Shown here one piece after another: positions 1-5,463 of a DNA stretch of 5,645 nt; the first letter of the stretch is position 1, and every line of letters begins with the position of its first letter. Where the stretch lies: the NCBI GenBank assembly GCA_002431805.1, contig DJEE01000151.1, positions 1 to 5,645 of the forward strand, in the 5' to 3' direction. The notes beneath the pieces were generated by a model. It was not told the DNA's origin, searched no databases, and was given only the letters and a program-made list of their open reading frames with translations. The position numbers and the translations under genes are program-made. This DNA comes from Eggerthellaceae bacterium UBA5906 (GTDB lineage: Bacteria > Actinomycetota > Coriobacteriia > Coriobacteriales > Eggerthellaceae).

Positions 1-662
1 AGCGCCAGGCCGCAGTACCAAGAATGCGTGGGCAGGCAGTTGTAGGTGTAGCAGAAGTTCCAGATGTCGTAGGACAGGATGAACACCCACGTCATGTCAG
101 GCCACAGCATGTCCTGCTTCTTCTTGGAGGTGTAAATGCCCCACCAACCGGTCATGACGAAGATGTTCAGAATGCCGGCAATGCCGTTGAACACGTTGTG
201 CCAGCCGCCGTTGAGCGTGACGCCCTCGGAGGACACCCACGTGGTGCCGAACGCACGCACGGCGCTTTCAAAATCGCTGACCACGGCAATGAGGATGTTG
301 ATGGCCACAATCACAAACGGGAAGCACTTGAACCACTCGGCCTTGCCCAGCTTGCCCCAGTGGTATTTCAGGATCAAAAAGCCGATGCACCCGGCAGTGG
401 CGGCGTAGAGCTTGGCGTAGTGGAACCAGCTGTTCATGTACAGGTACGTGGGGTTGTTCAGTGCCCAGTCAGCACCGGCGGCCGCGCCTACGTAGATAGC
501 GATGAAGTACGCGGTTAAGATGGCCGGGATAACCAGGAAACAGGTGATGCCGCCGGCTTTCGTGCGGCGGGCAATCTCGTTGAACCCGATGAGGGCCAGA
601 AACACGACCACCCATCCGATCCACTGATAGACGGCGGTGTCGCCGTACACTTGGAACAACAT
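1..662 (-). CDS. DUF5692 family membrane protein, C-terminus cut by window edge
   Basis: The reading frame stays open from ATG 662-660 to the left edge, giving 220 residues with the C-terminus missing. The start follows a strong AAGGGAGG (676-669) at 6-base spacing. The protein is hydrophobic, with likely membrane segments near residues 13-28, 38-58, 85-98, 112-129, 157-176 and 189-207, and is rich in Trp and Tyr. I recognise the DUF5692 pattern: NEIARR near residue 28, WFHYAKLYAA near 79, NGIAGILNIF near 159, and DMLWPDM followed by SYDIWNF and YNC from residue 184 on. The family has no established function that I know of and is frequent in gut Coriobacteriia and Clostridia. It lies downstream of and codirectional with the TetR gene (136-base gap), so it may be cotranscribed or start from its own promoter. 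I see no convincing promoter in the gap. Family call fairly sure; function unknown. Confidence 0.85.
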   Translation of the reverse strand, partial: MLFQVYGDTAVYQWIGWVVVFLALIGFNEIARRTKAGGITCFLVIPAILTAYFIAIYVGAAAGADWALNNPTYLYMNSWFHYAKLYAATAGCIGFLILKYHWGKLGKAEWFKCFPFVIVAINILIAVVSDFESAVRAFGTTWVSSEGVTLNGGWHNVFNGIAGILNIFVMTGWWGIYTSKKKQDMLWPDMTWVFILSYDIWNFCYTYNCLPTHSWYCGLA

Positions 663-683
663 GATGAACCTCCCTTGAGTCGA

Positions 684-712
684 TGCGCCCGCAAGCAGCG
701 ATTTCGGGCGCA
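684..712 (-). promoter_or_regulatory. Perfect 8-bp stem-loop in the leader of the DUF5692 gene
   Basis: TGCGCCCG (684-691) and CGGGCGCA (705-712) form a perfect 8-bp inverted repeat around a 13-base loop. On the minus-strand transcript the stem ends 7 bases before the AAGGGAGG ribosome binding site of the DUF5692 gene. It could affect translation or mRNA stability. No T-run follows, so it is not a typical terminator. Its role is inferred only. Confidence 0.45.
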
Positions 713-746
713 CGATGCCCGGAGTTGCTTGCGATGTCCCTTTTCA

Positions 747-763
747 CCGGGCGTTACGCCCGG
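747..763. repeat. 7-bp inverted repeat with a three-base loop
   Basis: CCGGGCG, loop TTA, CGCCCGG form a perfect, very GC-rich hairpin between the TetR gene and the DUF5692 gene. Neither direction is followed by a clear T-run. It could be a Rho-independent-like stop without a T-run, an mRNA 3'-end stabiliser, or one arm of a folded leader. The same CGGGCG/CGCCCG core recurs at 684-712. Confidence 0.5.
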
Positions 764-782
764 CCGTTGCCTTGTTAGATGT

Positions 783-811
783 GAAACCGGAAACCGACTT
801 ACACCGGTTTC
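783..811. repeat. 8-bp inverted repeat spanning the TetR stop codon
   Basis: GAAACCGG (783-790) and CCGGTTTC (804-811) are perfectly complementary around a 13-base loop that contains the TetR stop codon (TAA, 801-799). No T-run follows in the minus direction. It may be a weak 3'-end structure for the TetR message, or chance. Confidence 0.4.
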
Positions 812-1404
812 GTAAGCGGCTGCGAACCCGCTTGCCCGCCCGCGCTTCCGCGTTGCATGTGCAACGTCTGCGCAATGATGTCGCGCAGCACCTCATCGGA
901 TACGCTGCGGTGCGTGCGCACGTAACCGCAGATGCCCATGATCAATATGTAGAACGTCTCGTAGATGTGGTCGATTTCGACGGGATGGTTTTCCGCGTAA
1001 TCCTTTACGGTGGTGTTGATGAAGTACGTGGCCATGCGGTCTGCCACGCGGTTGATGAACTCAAGGTACAGCGAGGCGTTTTCGCGCGTGTCAAGCGCCT
1101 GCCGGAAACTGGAGTGCTCGAACACGCCCACGCGCATGACGGTGACCACGCCCGCAAGGCCGTCCTCGATGTTGCCCGGCTCGCGCGAGGCGTTCCACAG
1201 TTCAAGCGATTCGATGTAGTCGTTCACGAAGTCATCGATAACGGCCGACGTAACGGCCTGCTTGTCGTCGAAGTAATGGTAGAACAGCGACCGCGCCATG
1301 CCGCAGCGCTCGCTGATGTCCTTCACCGACGTGCGCGCAAGGCCCCGCTCCTCGTACAGCTGCCGCGCGGCGTCCACGATTTGCTGCCGGCGTTCATCGC
1401 TCAT
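799..1404 (-). CDS. TetR/AcrR-family transcriptional regulator
   Basis: A 201-residue, one-component DNA-binding regulator of normal TetR length. The N-terminal helix-turn-helix domain covers about residues 5-52, with the family signature TSVKDISERCGMARSLFYHYF at about 25-45. The rest is the variable ligand-binding and dimerisation domain, so the inducer cannot be read from sequence. The tail (about 185-201) is Gly/Gln/Ser-rich and probably disordered. I chose ATG 1404-1402 because AGGGGAGG (1420-1413) sits 8 bases upstream; the in-frame GTG at 1413-1411 overlaps that site. The gene diverges from the cytochrome-flavoprotein cluster across a ~200-base region holding two palindromes, and its own -35-like hexamer lies in one of them, so it probably represses itself and controls the cluster. 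The family call is firm; the regulatory target is inference. Confidence 0.95.
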   Translation of the reverse strand: MSDERRQQIVDAARQLYEERGLARTSVKDISERCGMARSLFYHYFDDKQAVTSAVIDDFVNDYIESLELWNASREPGNIEDGLAGVVTVMRVGVFEHSSFRQALDTRENASLYLEFINRVADRMATYFINTTVKDYAENHPVEIDHIYETFYILIMGICGYVRTHRSVSDEVLRDIIAQTLHMQRGSAGGQAGSQPLTKPV

Positions 1405-1433
1405 GCTTGCCACCTCCCCTTATGCAGCTTGCT

Positions 1434-1450
1434 CGCCCGCCTTGCGGGCG
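1434..1450 (-). promoter_or_regulatory. 7-bp GC stem-loop in the TetR gene leader
   Basis: CGCCCGC (1434-1440), loop CTT, GCGGGCG (1444-1450) form a perfect hairpin. In the TetR transcript it lies 13 bases before the ribosome binding site at 1420-1413 and just after the predicted transcription start. It may set translation or stability of the message. Confidence 0.45.
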
Positions 1451-1463
1451 TTGCGATATTCAC

Positions 1464-1493
1464 AGGATACGGGGTGTGTTGACGCAGCGTCAA
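1464..1493 (-). promoter_or_regulatory. Putative promoter of the TetR gene
   Basis: On the minus strand, TTGACG (1493-1488) and TATCCT (1469-1464) form -35/-10-like hexamers separated by 18 bases, about 60 bases upstream of ATG 1404. The -35 is one arm of the perfect palindrome at 1479-1493, as expected for autorepression. Prediction by motif only. Confidence 0.5.
1479..1493. promoter_or_regulatory. Operator-like palindrome 1 (perfect)
   Basis: TTGACGC-A-GCGTCAA is a perfect 15-bp inverted repeat with a single central base, located between the divergent TetR and cytochrome genes. Size and symmetry suit binding by a dimeric repressor, and the adjacent TetR protein is the obvious candidate. 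A related copy lies 24 bp away at 1503-1517. Confidence 0.6.
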
Positions 1494-1502
1494 TGAACAC
1501 TT

Positions 1503-1517
1503 TTGAAGATTCGTCAA
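1503..1517. promoter_or_regulatory. Operator-like palindrome 2 (one mismatched pair)
   Basis: TTGAAGA-T-TCGTCAA is symmetrical at six of seven pairs and matches palindrome 1 at 11 of 15 positions (TTGA at the left end, CGTCAA at the right). Centre-to-centre distance is 24 bp. It abuts the expected -35 region of the cytochrome operon promoter, where a bound repressor would block polymerase. Confidence 0.55.
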
Positions 1518-1545
1518 ACAAAAGATGGAGAATTCTTGCTAATAT
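1517..1545 (+). promoter_or_regulatory. Putative extended -10 promoter of the cytochrome-flavoprotein operon
   Basis: TGCTAATAT (1537-1545) is a good extended -10 element. The -35 position at 17-base spacing (1517-1522, AACAAA) is poor, which extended -10 promoters tolerate and which also fits need for an activator. The predicted start near 1552 leaves a ~50-base leader before ATG 1603. That leader carries a short inverted repeat, ACGTT (1555-1559) and AACGT (1564-1568). Confidence 0.5.
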
Positions 1546-1602
1546 GCGGCCAACACGTTCACAAACGTAGCGATAGCAATGCGAGAGTGAAGGGAGGACG
1601 TG

Positions 1603-2187
1603 ATGAAAGAAACCGAATCGACGCAGGGAGGGAGCGTCAAGCGCCGCCGGGCGCCCATCGTCATCGGCGTGGTGGCGGCCGTGCTGGTGTGCGCAGGCGG
1701 CGGGTTTTACGTCTGGCACAACCAGCCCAGTTTCTGCAACGCCATATGCCACGAACCCATGGACTACTACGTTGACGGGTATTACGGGCAGCAAACGGCG
1801 GGGCATGCAGGTCTGGCGGTAGCACACCAGCAAGAGGGGGTTATGTGCCTGCAATGCCATGAAGCAACCATTGAAGCCCAGGTCAACGAGGGAACCGCCT
1901 GGATCTCGGGAAACTACGCAGTCAACGAGGACGGCAGTCTGCAGCCGGCGCTCATCACCGCGGACAAGAAGCAGTGTGCAACGGCTGGCTGCCATGACTG
2001 GAACGACGTGGTGGCAGCTACCGAAGATTGGGGCGGCCAGCAGGGGGTGAACCCGCACAAGTCGCATCAGGGAGAGGCCATCGACTGCAGTAACTGCCAC
2101 AGCGTGCACGGAACGTCGCAGATGTACTGCAACACCTGCCATAGCTGGGACGTCCCGGAGGGTTGGAACAACCCGCAAGACAACTAG
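1603..2187 (+). CDS. Membrane-anchored multihaem cytochrome c with five haem motifs (NapC/NrfH- or cytochrome c3-like)
   Basis: A 194-residue protein, probably a menaquinol-oxidising electron carrier on the outer membrane face that feeds the reductase encoded downstream. A basic N-terminus (KRRR at 13-16) precedes one membrane helix at about 17-38, giving an N-in anchor. Five haem c motifs follow: C45-NAI-C49-H50 (CX3CH), C82-LQ-C85-H86, C125-ATAG-C130-H131 (CX4CH), C162-SN-C165-H166 and C176-NT-C179-H180. Possible distal ligands include H68, H75, H152, H155 and H169. NrfH-type proteins usually carry four haems, so five motifs with two unusual spacings are notable. ATG 1603 sits 5 bases after AGGGAGG (1591-1597); the GTG at 1600 is too close to it. 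This is the first gene of the cluster, and a 209-base gap separates it from the FMN gene. The partner role is inferred from E. lenta Cgr1-type cytochromes. Confidence 0.9.
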   Translation: MKETESTQGGSVKRRRAPIVIGVVAAVLVCAGGGFYVWHNQPSFCNAICHEPMDYYVDGYYGQQTAGHAGLAVAHQQEGVMCLQCHEATIEAQVNEGTAWISGNYAVNEDGSLQPALITADKKQCATAGCHDWNDVVAATEDWGGQQGVNPHKSHQGEAIDCSNCHSVHGTSQMYCNTCHSWDVPEGWNNPQDN

Positions 2188-2235
2188 CCGTGAGCGGCGG
2201 CAGGAATAGGGGCGCGGTGGGAGTCTTCTGACGGC

Positions 2236-2260
2236 GTTCGGCAATCCACAGGTGCCGAAC
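2236..2260 (+). repeat. Intercistronic stem-loop A
   Basis: GTTCGGCA (2236-2243) and TGCCGAAC (2253-2260) form a perfect 8-bp stem with a 9-base loop, 48 bases after the cytochrome stop codon. A pyrimidine-rich stretch follows but no T-run. Possible mRNA 3'-end protection or partial terminator. Confidence 0.5.
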
Positions 2261-2305
2261 CGCTACGTCTTGCGTCTTACCCGTTCCGACGATACTGCCG
2301 ACACG

Positions 2306-2335
2306 TGGCGCCGTGGCCGACGGCACTCGGCGCCA
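2306..2335 (+). repeat. Intercistronic stem-loop B
   Basis: TGGCGCC (2306-2312) and GGCGCCA (2329-2335) form a 7-bp perfect stem. The 16-base interior can pair further (GT with AC, then GCC with GGC around GAC) with small bulges, giving a long stable imperfect hairpin. No T-run follows. Confidence 0.5.
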
Positions 2336-2352
2336 AGCAACATGCACATCTA

Positions 2353-2379
2353 GCTTGCCCCAGGTGGCAAGCCGGTTTT
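2353..2379 (+). terminator. Intercistronic stem-loop C, terminator-like
   Basis: GCTTGCC (2353-2359) and GGCAAGC (2366-2372) form a perfect 7-bp stem with a 6-base loop, followed by CGG and TTTT (2376-2379). It lies 9 bases before the ribosome binding site of the FMN lipoprotein gene. It could act as a leaky terminator or attenuator that lowers expression of the downstream genes relative to the cytochrome, or as a leader stem. The T-run is short, so full termination is unlikely. Confidence 0.4.
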
Positions 2380-2396
2380 CGAAAGGGAGGGCCATT

Positions 2397-2888
2397 ATGA
2401 GGAAAACGGCAGCAGTGGCCTGCGGCGCAACGGCGCTTATGCTGGGGCTTTCCGGCTGCGGAGCGTCGTTTGAAGGGTCGGGCTCGAAAGACGCGGCCAG
2501 CGCCGAGCAGCTTGCCATGCACCTAGACGACCCATGGGATCAAACGGTGCAGGTAGACCCGCAAAAGAAATGCGACACCCCGCTTGCTGACGGCGTGTAC
2601 ACCGGGGTTGGCCAGGCCATGGCGGGCAACGTAACAGTCACGTTGCTGGTCAACGACAACCGCATCACGTGCCTGGAAACCACGCAGGACGGCGAAACGC
2701 AGAGCGTCGGCGGCTTCGAGGCGGTGCGCGACGGCACCTTCGCCGCCATGATCGAAGCGGCGCAAAGCTCCGACATCGACACGGTCAGCGGCGCCACCAT
2801 CACCACCGCCGGCGTGAAGCAAGCGGTTGACGATGCCCTAGGCCAAGCGGCAGCACAAGCCGCCAACCAGGCACAAACGAGCAAGTAA
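2397..2888 (+). CDS. FMN-binding domain lipoprotein, predicted covalently flavinylated
   Basis: A 163-residue extracytoplasmic electron carrier. Residues 1-21 form a lipoprotein signal peptide with lipobox LSGC, lipidated at Cys21. A linker runs to about residue 62. The FMN_bind domain (about 65-148) starts at DGVYTG and ends with D128-T-V-S-G-A-T134, the motif recognised by ApbE flavin transferases, with Thr134 as expected FMN attachment site. The Ala/Gln-rich tail is probably disordered. ATG 2397 follows AAAGGGAGG (2382-2390) at 6-base spacing; the frame is open further upstream to an ATG at 2313, but only this start puts the signal peptide at the N-terminus. The gene is 13 bases from the FAD reductase gene, so the two are surely cotranscribed. 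In Shewanella UrdA an FMN_bind domain is fused to the reductase; here it is a separate tethered protein, probably the link between cytochrome and reductase. No apbE gene is in the window. Confidence 0.93.
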   Translation: MRKTAAVACGATALMLGLSGCGASFEGSGSKDAASAEQLAMHLDDPWDQTVQVDPQKKCDTPLADGVYTGVGQAMAGNVTVTLLVNDNRITCLETTQDGETQSVGGFEAVRDGTFAAMIEAAQSSDIDTVSGATITTAGVKQAVDDALGQAAAQAANQAQTSK

Positions 2889-2901
2889 GGGAGGGGAGAA
2901 G

Positions 2902-4737
2902 ATGAAAGCGAATCAAAACGCGCGCGGGCTTACGCGCCGTGACTTCTTAACCGGTGCGGCCGCCGCAGCGGTTGGCGCCGCCGCAGCACCGGCTACCGCC
3001 ATGGCCGTTGAGGCGGGCGTTATCGGCGACTGGGCGGCCGACGGATCGAAGGTCGTGAGCGTTCCCGAAAGCTCCGCAACCAACGCAAGCGCCGGCGACG
3101 GCACCTTCCGCGACCACAACGCAGCGGCGTTTCCCGCCAACGACGCCACACCCATCGAACCACGTCCGGTGCCTGCCACCTGGGATTACGAGTGCGACAT
3201 CGTGGTGGTGGGTGCGGGCGGCGGCGGCCTGAACGCCGCCGCGCGCGCAGCTGAGCTGGGCGCCGACGTCATCTGCGTGGAGGCCATGGGGCTGCACGGC
3301 GGCAACGCGCAGTCTGCGGGCATGTGCGGCATCCTGGGCGGCTATTCGGGTCAGAACAAAAAGCATTTCGCCTTCCCCAGCTACCCGTTTGACCCGCAGG
3401 CGCTGACCGACTGGGCCATGGACGAGTACCACTACGCGGCCGACCCCAAGCTCATCTACAAAATAGCCAGCGAGGGCGGCAAAAGCCTGGATTGGATGGC
3501 CGATTGCGGCGTGCGGTGGCGCTTAGGCGAGGTGCCCGTGTACGTGGCGCCGAAAAACGCCACGCTCGACCACCACGTGCTGAAGATGAAGGACGCCACC
3601 GATGCCATGTTCGCCTTCGGACAAAAGCACGGTGTGCGCTACAAGTTTCAGTGCCCGGCAGCGGCGCTCGTGCGCGACGAGTCGGGCCGCATCGTGGGCC
3701 TGGTGGCACGTGAGGACTTCAGCCGCGAGGTGTACATCCACGCGAAGGCCGCCGTTGTGCTGACCGCGGGCGGTTTTTGCAACAACAAGGCGCTGCTGGA
3801 AAAATACATCCCCACGGCGGCCATGGGTTGCGCGTCAAGTTACCTGGTGGGCGGCGAGACGGGCGAATGCTTCCGCATGGGCCTGGGCGTAGGCGCCGAC
3901 GTGTCGGGTTTCAACAGCTCGGCTAGCTTCGACGGCGGTGTGGACTGGGAGGCCGAAGGCGGGCAGTGGGCGCGTTTTCTGTACGACGGCATGACGCAGC
4001 TGTCGCGCCAACCGTGGCTGACCATCGACCGCTGCGGCAACCGCCTGCGCTACATGGACAGCCGCGTGGCCGAGGACGGCGCGAACGCCATTTACGCGCT
4101 CGGCGACCTGGCAACCATCCAGATGACGCCGCCGGGGCATCGCAGCTACATCATCTTCGACGCCAACTACGAGGACCACTTGGCAGGGTTTGCGCAAGAG
4201 CACTGCCGCAAGCTCATCACGCCCGATTTGGAGCAGATCGACAAGGTGCCCGAGCACTACCGCGATTGGCATCACGGCGTGCAGGACGCCATCGACGCCG
4301 ACGTGCTCAAGCGTCGCGACACGCTAGAAGAACTTGAGGCTGACCTGGGGTTTGCCCCCGGCGTGCTGACGGACGCGGTGGCGAAGTGGAACGAATGCTG
4401 CGAGCGCGGCGAAGACGACTTCATGTACCCCATGCCACCTGAGTGGCTGCACGCCATCACCACGCCGCCGTTTTACGGCTGCCGCATCGGCGGCAACCTG
4501 TACGGCACGAAAGCCGGGCTGCTCATCAACGACCAAATGCAGGTGGTGGGAACAAACGGCCTGGTCATCCCCGGTCTATACGCCGGTTGGCACACCGCTG
4601 GCGGCGCGTGCGGCGAGAACAGCTACATCGGCGACCCCATCTTGGGATCGCTCATGGGTGACGTGGGGCTGGCATTCTGTGGCGGATACCTGTGCGGCAC
4701 CTCGGCTGTCGAGCACGAATTGCAAGGCGCAAACTAG
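2902..4737 (+). CDS. Tat-exported FAD-dependent reductase of the fumarate reductase/flavocytochrome c superfamily
   Basis: A 611-residue predicted terminal reductase acting outside the cytoplasmic membrane. Residues 1-35 are a Tat signal (TRRDFL at 11-16, Ala-rich core, cleavage likely after ATA 31-33 or AMA 33-35). A ~60-residue linker leads to the FAD_binding_2 fold: dinucleotide motif GAGGGG at 104-109, ribose-binding Glu127 at the second strand end, HGGNAQSAG at 132-140, TAGGF at 288-292, and the C-terminal FAD-binding stretch PGLYAG at 557-562 with GENSYIGDP at 571-579. R388 (in MDSR) sits near the expected proton-donating Arg of Fcc3. Fcc3 positions H504 and R544 appear as G535 and S574, which argues against fumarate as substrate. 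The protein carries no haem motif, so electrons must come from the cytochrome and FMN lipoprotein encoded upstream. A purine-rich ribosome binding site (2888-2896) precedes ATG 2902. Related E. lenta proteins include Cgr2; substrate unknown. Confidence 0.95.
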   Translation: MKANQNARGLTRRDFLTGAAAAAVGAAAAPATAMAVEAGVIGDWAADGSKVVSVPESSATNASAGDGTFRDHNAAAFPANDATPIEPRPVPATWDYECDIVVVGAGGGGLNAAARAAELGADVICVEAMGLHGGNAQSAGMCGILGGYSGQNKKHFAFPSYPFDPQALTDWAMDEYHYAADPKLIYKIASEGGKSLDWMADCGVRWRLGEVPVYVAPKNATLDHHVLKMKDATDAMFAFGQKHGVRYKFQCPAAALVRDESGRIVGLVAREDFSREVYIHAKAAVVLTAGGFCNNKALLEKYIPTAAMGCASSYLVGGETGECFRMGLGVGADVSGFNSSASFDGGVDWEAEGGQWARFLYDGMTQLSRQPWLTIDRCGNRLRYMDSRVAEDGANAIYALGDLATIQMTPPGHRSYIIFDANYEDHLAGFAQEHCRKLITPDLEQIDKVPEHYRDWHHGVQDAIDADVLKRRDTLEELEADLGFAPGVLTDAVAKWNECCERGEDDFMYPMPPEWLHAITTPPFYGCRIGGNLYGTKAGLLINDQMQVVGTNGLVIPGLYAGWHTAGGACGENSYIGDPILGSLMGDVGLAFCGGYLCGTSAVEHELQGAN

Positions 4738-4755
4738 GGAAGGGGCGTGACGAAA

Positions 4756-5463
4756 ATGAAGGAAAACATGCGCGCGATGGCGCGTCCGTACGGCATCCTG
4801 TTCGCCATCGCCCTGGTGGTGGCGGTGCTGGCCCGCATTGGGCTTGCCATCATGGACGCAGCAGGCTGGCTGGCGTTCGACTATATCTCGGCGTCAGGTG
4901 TTCCCGTGCTTGATACTATCTGCTCGATCTTGACAGGTTCGGCGTTCGTGGCGTTTCTGTTCGCAGCGGCGCTTACGCTGATGGCATCGGCTGCCGGCGC
5001 GGTGCTGCAAGCGGCGCTGTTCGCCCACGGCGTGTCGGGCGCAGGCAAGCCGGCGGCGGCGTTTCTGTGGGGATGGGCCACGGCAGCGGTGTCGCTTGCG
5101 TGTCTGCTGATAGTTGCCAGCGGCATCCTGTCCGGCGTGCAAGTGGGATCGATGAGCAGCAAGCTGCCAAGCGCCGGCGTGCTGGTAGTTGCCGCGGTTG
5201 GCTTCACGGCGTTCATCGGCACGCTGTTAGGCGCGGCGTCCCAGGTCATGTGCGCCTGCGTGGCGCGCGCCGGCGGGCGTGCAAGCTGGAACCTGGTAGG
5301 GGCGGCTGCCGCGTGCGGCGCCGTGGTCATGGTGCTTACCGTGCTCACGTTCGCGGCTATCAACGTGGCCAGCCCAAACCCTGCCGCAGTAGGCGGCCTG
5401 TTCGCGCTCGACTGCGCGGTAAATGTAGCCATGCTGCTAGTGGCAAGCAGGCTCACGAAATGA
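4756..5463 (+). CDS. Six-helix integral membrane protein, function unknown
   Basis: A 235-residue hydrophobic, Ala/Val/Leu-rich protein with about six likely membrane helices: roughly residues 12-33, 57-82, 100-125, 139-166, 179-204 and 211-231. A basic, Met-rich N-terminus (KENMRAMAR) suggests N-in. I see no haem motif, nucleotide-binding motif or transporter signature and do not recognise the family. The frame also begins at GTG 4747, but that is one base from the AGGGG site (4741-4745), whereas ATG 4756 has 10-base spacing, so I use ATG 4756. It starts 18 bases after the reductase stop codon and is the last gene before a strong hairpin, so it belongs to the operon. Possible roles are a membrane anchor or quinone-interacting subunit, a substrate or product transporter, or an assembly factor. 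None is supported by a motif. Confidence 0.85.
   Translation: MKENMRAMARPYGILFAIALVVAVLARIGLAIMDAAGWLAFDYISASGVPVLDTICSILTGSAFVAFLFAAALTLMASAAGAVLQAALFAHGVSGAGKPAAAFLWGWATAAVSLACLLIVASGILSGVQVGSMSSKLPSAGVLVVAAVGFTAFIGTLLGAASQVMCACVARAGGRASWNLVGAAAACGAVVMVLTVLTFAAINVASPNPAAVGGLFALDCAVNVAMLLVASRLTK

Noticed and set aside
1411..1413. GTG start for the TetR gene; similar GTG starts at 1600 for the cytochrome and 4747 for the membrane protein
   Set aside because: Each GTG overlaps or nearly touches the ribosome binding site, while an ATG 3 to 9 bases downstream has normal spacing.
715..1482. Long plus-strand open frame opposite the TetR gene
   Set aside because: It lies antisense to a textbook TetR protein, its translation has no recognisable domain, and long antisense frames are common in GC-rich genes.
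1420..2518. Long minus-strand open frames (274 and 166 residues) opposite the cytochrome gene and the following gap
   Set aside because: The plus strand encodes clear haem motifs and a lipoprotein with good ribosome binding sites. The antisense translations are Arg/Pro/Ala-rich without motifs, typical of shadow frames.
3835..4337. Overlapping frames within the FAD reductase gene on both strands
   Set aside because: All lie inside an intact 611-codon gene with family motifs along its length, and none has a convincing ribosome binding site.
1603..4737. Identification as the cgr1-cgr2 digoxin-reduction operon
   Set aside because: The operon has a separate FMN lipoprotein and an extra membrane protein, and no feature specific to Cgr2 can be confirmed by eye. 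It is a relative in architecture only.
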